A stretch of 15,350 nt of DNA from Verrucomicrobiota bacterium. GTDB lineage: Bacteria > Verrucomicrobiota > Verrucomicrobiia > Chthoniobacterales > UBA10450. The notes below the pieces were generated by a model. The model searched no databases. It saw nothing but the letters and a program-made list of their open reading frames with translations, and was not told where the DNA came from. This document shows positions 13,644 to 15,350 of the stretch, in pieces. Each line of letters starts with the position of its first letter. Within the stretch, counting starts at the first letter, position 1. The position numbers and the translations under genes are program-made. The stretch is taken from assembly GCA_003218525.1 (NCBI GenBank), contig QHNU01000239.1:1-15350 (forward strand), in the 5' to 3' direction.

Positions 13644-14006
13644 CTAGGGATGGGAAGGACGTTTTGACGGCACCGCTTTCGCCGGCTCGAGACGGAAGAT
13701 GGTTTCGCCTTCTTTCATGAGATCGAGCCGGTCGCGTGCGATCGTCTCCAGATAAGTCGGATCAGTTTTCAGCAGGTTTACCTCGCGGGTTTGCCGGCCA
13801 AGAATTGTTTTTTGCTCGTTCACCTGCGCCTGGAGAGCATCGATTTCGGCTCGAGCGGCCTGCATTCGCTTATAAGGCGGAACAAAAAGGCTGGTCACCA
13901 TCAACCAGCCAGCGATAAATAACAGGAGGCGCAGAACGCGATTAAGCCGCTGCCAGATAGTAGCTTCACGGCGGGCACGGAAATCAGCGTAACCAGGCTG
14001 ATCCAC
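13644..14006 (-). CDS. FtsB/DivIC-like septum formation initiator protein
   Basis: The 120-residue product has a basic cytoplasmic N-terminus (1-24), one membrane helix (about 25-43, 'LRLLLFIAGWLMVTSLFV'), a coiled coil (about 47-78) and the conserved C-terminal 'DPTYLETIARDRLDLMKEGE' region. This is the layout of FtsB/DivIC, which joins FtsL and FtsQ/DivIB in the division complex. The start is GTG at 14006, overlapping the enolase stop by one base (TAGTG). An eno-ftsB order is also found in E. coli, which supports the call. The length is slightly above the family's usual 90-105 residues because of the N-terminal tail. Confidence 0.85.
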   Translation of the reverse strand: MDQPGYADFRARREATIWQRLNRVLRLLLFIAGWLMVTSLFVPPYKRMQAARAEIDALQAQVNEQKTILGRQTREVNLLKTDPTYLETIARDRLDLMKEGETIFRLEPAKAVPSKRPSHP

Positions 14007-15286
14007 TAGCGCATCTTACCGCCGTAAACTGCGTTGTCACCAAGTTCCTCGGCGATCCGCAGCAGTTGATTGTATTTCGCCACCCGATCAGTGCGCGAGA
14101 GCGAACCGGTCTTGATCTGACCTGCATTTGTCGCAACGGCGATGTCAGCGATGCTGGTGTCTTCCGTTTCGCCCGAGCGGTGCGAAATGACAGTGGTATA
14201 ATTGTGGTCGTGTGCGAGGTGAATCGCGTCGAGCGTCTCGGTAAGTGTCCCAATTTGATTGACCTTGATTAAAATAGAGTTGGCCACGTGTTGTTCGATT
14301 CCCCTACGCAAAAACTCAACATTGGTGACGAAGAGATCGTCACCTACTAACTGAATCCTGTCGCCCAGCCGGCGGGTTAGAATTTTCCAGCCCTCCCAAT
14401 CATCCTCAGCACAACCGTCCTCGATCGAGATGATCGGGAATTTCGCGCAAAGCTTTTCGTAATATTCGACCAATTCTTCAGCGGAACGTTTTGAGCGATC
14501 CGATTTTTTGAAAATGTAAAGCTTTTCCCTGGCATCGTAGAATTCAGACGAGGCCGCATCGAGGGCGATGAAAATCTGTTCGCCCAATTTGTAGCCGGCC
14601 CGCTGAACGGCCGATGCAATTGACTCCAGCGCGTCGTCCGCTGAAGAAAGCGCCGGAGCGAAACCGCCTTCGTCACCGACCGCAGTCGAAAGTCCGCGCT
14701 CATGCAGAACGCGCTTCAGCTCGTGAAAAACTTCGGCTCCGTAGCGCAAAGCTTCCGGAAAATTCGGCGCGCCTTTTGGCATAATCATAAACTCCTGGAA
14801 ATCGATCGGCGCATCGGAATGCGCGCCGCCGTTCAAAATGTTCATCATCGGAACGGGCAAAACACGCGCGTTTGGACCACCCAAATAACGAAAGAGCGGA
14901 ATTTTGGCGGCCATCGCCGCTGCGTGTGCGGTCGCGAGTGAAACGCCAAGAAGCGCGTTAGCGCCCAGATTTCTTTTATTTCGCGAACCATCAAGCGCGA
15001 TCAGTTTGTCGTCGATCTTCGTCTGTTCGCGGGCGTCCCAGCCTTTCAAGGCCGATGCGATCGGGCCGTTTACGTTGGCGACAGCTCGCAAGACGCCTTT
15101 GCCACCGTACCGCGTCTTGTCGCCATCACGCAATTCCCACGCTTCGTGCTCACCGGTGCTTGCGCCACTGGGGACCCCTGCGCGACCTAGCGCGCCGCCC
15201 TCAAGATAGACCTCGGCTTCAATGGTCGGGTTGCCACGCGAATCCAGAATCTCGCGTGCCATGATTTCCGTGATGCTGGTCTCCAT
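14006..15286 (-). CDS. eno: Enolase (phosphopyruvate hydratase)
   Basis: The 426-residue enzyme interconverts 2-phosphoglycerate and phosphoenolpyruvate in glycolysis. It is complete, with the expected landmarks: 'DSRGNPT' (15-21), the mobile loop 'SGAST' (40-44), 'DFQEF' with Glu165, 'GDEGG' with catalytic Glu206, Mg ligands Asp244, Glu289 and Asp316, catalytic Lys341 in 'ILIKVNQIGTLTE', 'SHRSGE' (368-373) and Lys392 in 'IKTGS'. No frame problem or missing residue is seen. The ATG at 15286 fits the family start. Only 64 bases upstream are visible, with no clear Shine-Dalgarno sequence. It leads the run eno - ftsB-like - prfB. Confidence 0.97.
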   Translation of the reverse strand: METSITEIMAREILDSRGNPTIEAEVYLEGGALGRAGVPSGASTGEHEAWELRDGDKTRYGGKGVLRAVANVNGPIASALKGWDAREQTKIDDKLIALDGSRNKRNLGANALLGVSLATAHAAAMAAKIPLFRYLGGPNARVLPVPMMNILNGGAHSDAPIDFQEFMIMPKGAPNFPEALRYGAEVFHELKRVLHERGLSTAVGDEGGFAPALSSADDALESIASAVQRAGYKLGEQIFIALDAASSEFYDAREKLYIFKKSDRSKRSAEELVEYYEKLCAKFPIISIEDGCAEDDWEGWKILTRRLGDRIQLVGDDLFVTNVEFLRRGIEQHVANSILIKVNQIGTLTETLDAIHLAHDHNYTTVISHRSGETEDTSIADIAVATNAGQIKTGSLSRTDRVAKYNQLLRIAEELGDNAVYGGKMR

Positions 15287-15297
15287 TTGCGCGCGGT

Positions 15298-15325
15298 ATC
15301 ATGCGCGACACGAGCGCAGTGTCCA
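15298..15325 (-). promoter_or_regulatory. Weak candidate promoter of eno
   Basis: TGGACA (15325-15320) and CATGAT (15303-15298) are spaced 16 bases apart on the minus strand, matching five and four of six consensus positions. The ATG follows 11 bases after the -10-like box, so a transcript would be almost leaderless, which agrees with the missing Shine-Dalgarno sequence. It could be chance. Confidence 0.25.
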
Positions 15326-15350
15326 ACAGATGTTGCGCATGTCTGCCGTC

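Noticed and set aside
1..15350. Search for CRISPR arrays, tRNAs, transposases, phage genes and toxin-antitoxin or defence systems.
   Set aside because: No regular direct repeats, cloverleaf sequences, transposase or integrase motifs, or defence-type gene pairs were seen.

Overview
The window looks like chromosomal DNA of a moderately GC-rich bacterium. A soil Verrucomicrobiota (Chthoniobacterales-like) is my best guess. It rests on recalled family resemblance, mainly the tandem 'STRG..GDN.LIGGF' domains on the secreted matrixin and the small Thr-rich exported protein, so treat it as inference. I see no tRNA, rRNA, CRISPR array, insertion sequence or phage gene. Coding density is high and no stretch above 300 bases lacks a gene.

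Left part (1-5371): a PRC-barrel gene leaves the window on the minus strand. Divergent from it is a sulfur module: a persulfide dioxygenase-like metallo-beta-lactamase protein fused to two rhodanese domains, then a sulfite oxidase whose Mo-cofactor domain and dimerisation domain lie in two reading frames. Converging on these from the minus strand is a two-domain thiosulfate sulfurtransferase. Upstream of that are an unrecognised exported, probably outer-membrane protein and a decayed DUF1440/YagU-like membrane protein gene carrying one nonsense codon and one frameshift. Taken together, the three sulfur enzymes would oxidise persulfide to sulfite, oxidise sulfite to sulfate, and move sulfane sulfur between acceptors.

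Middle (5487-8074): a small two-helix membrane protein converges on a DUF885 membrane-anchored hydrolase-like protein. A Thr-rich small exported protein lies upstream of the DUF885 gene and is separated from it by a strong intrinsic terminator.

Right part: a tightly packed plus-strand run (8321-12453) encodes serine acetyltransferase, cysteine desulfurase, a SprT-like metalloprotein and a secreted matrixin-type protease. The first two make O-acetylserine and draw sulfur from cysteine, which continues the sulfur theme. The matrixin converges on a minus-strand housekeeping run, eno - ftsB-like - prfB (15286 to 12463). prfB carries the classic autoregulatory +1 frameshift site, so its start is at 13600 and not at the first in-frame ATG after the shift.

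Most notable points are the sulfite oxidase split exactly at its domain boundary with a GTGA stop/start overlap, the double-lesion DUF1440 pseudogene, the prfB recoding site, a matrixin terminator embedded in the last codons of prfB, and repeated GTTCGC half-sites in front of the sulfur module.
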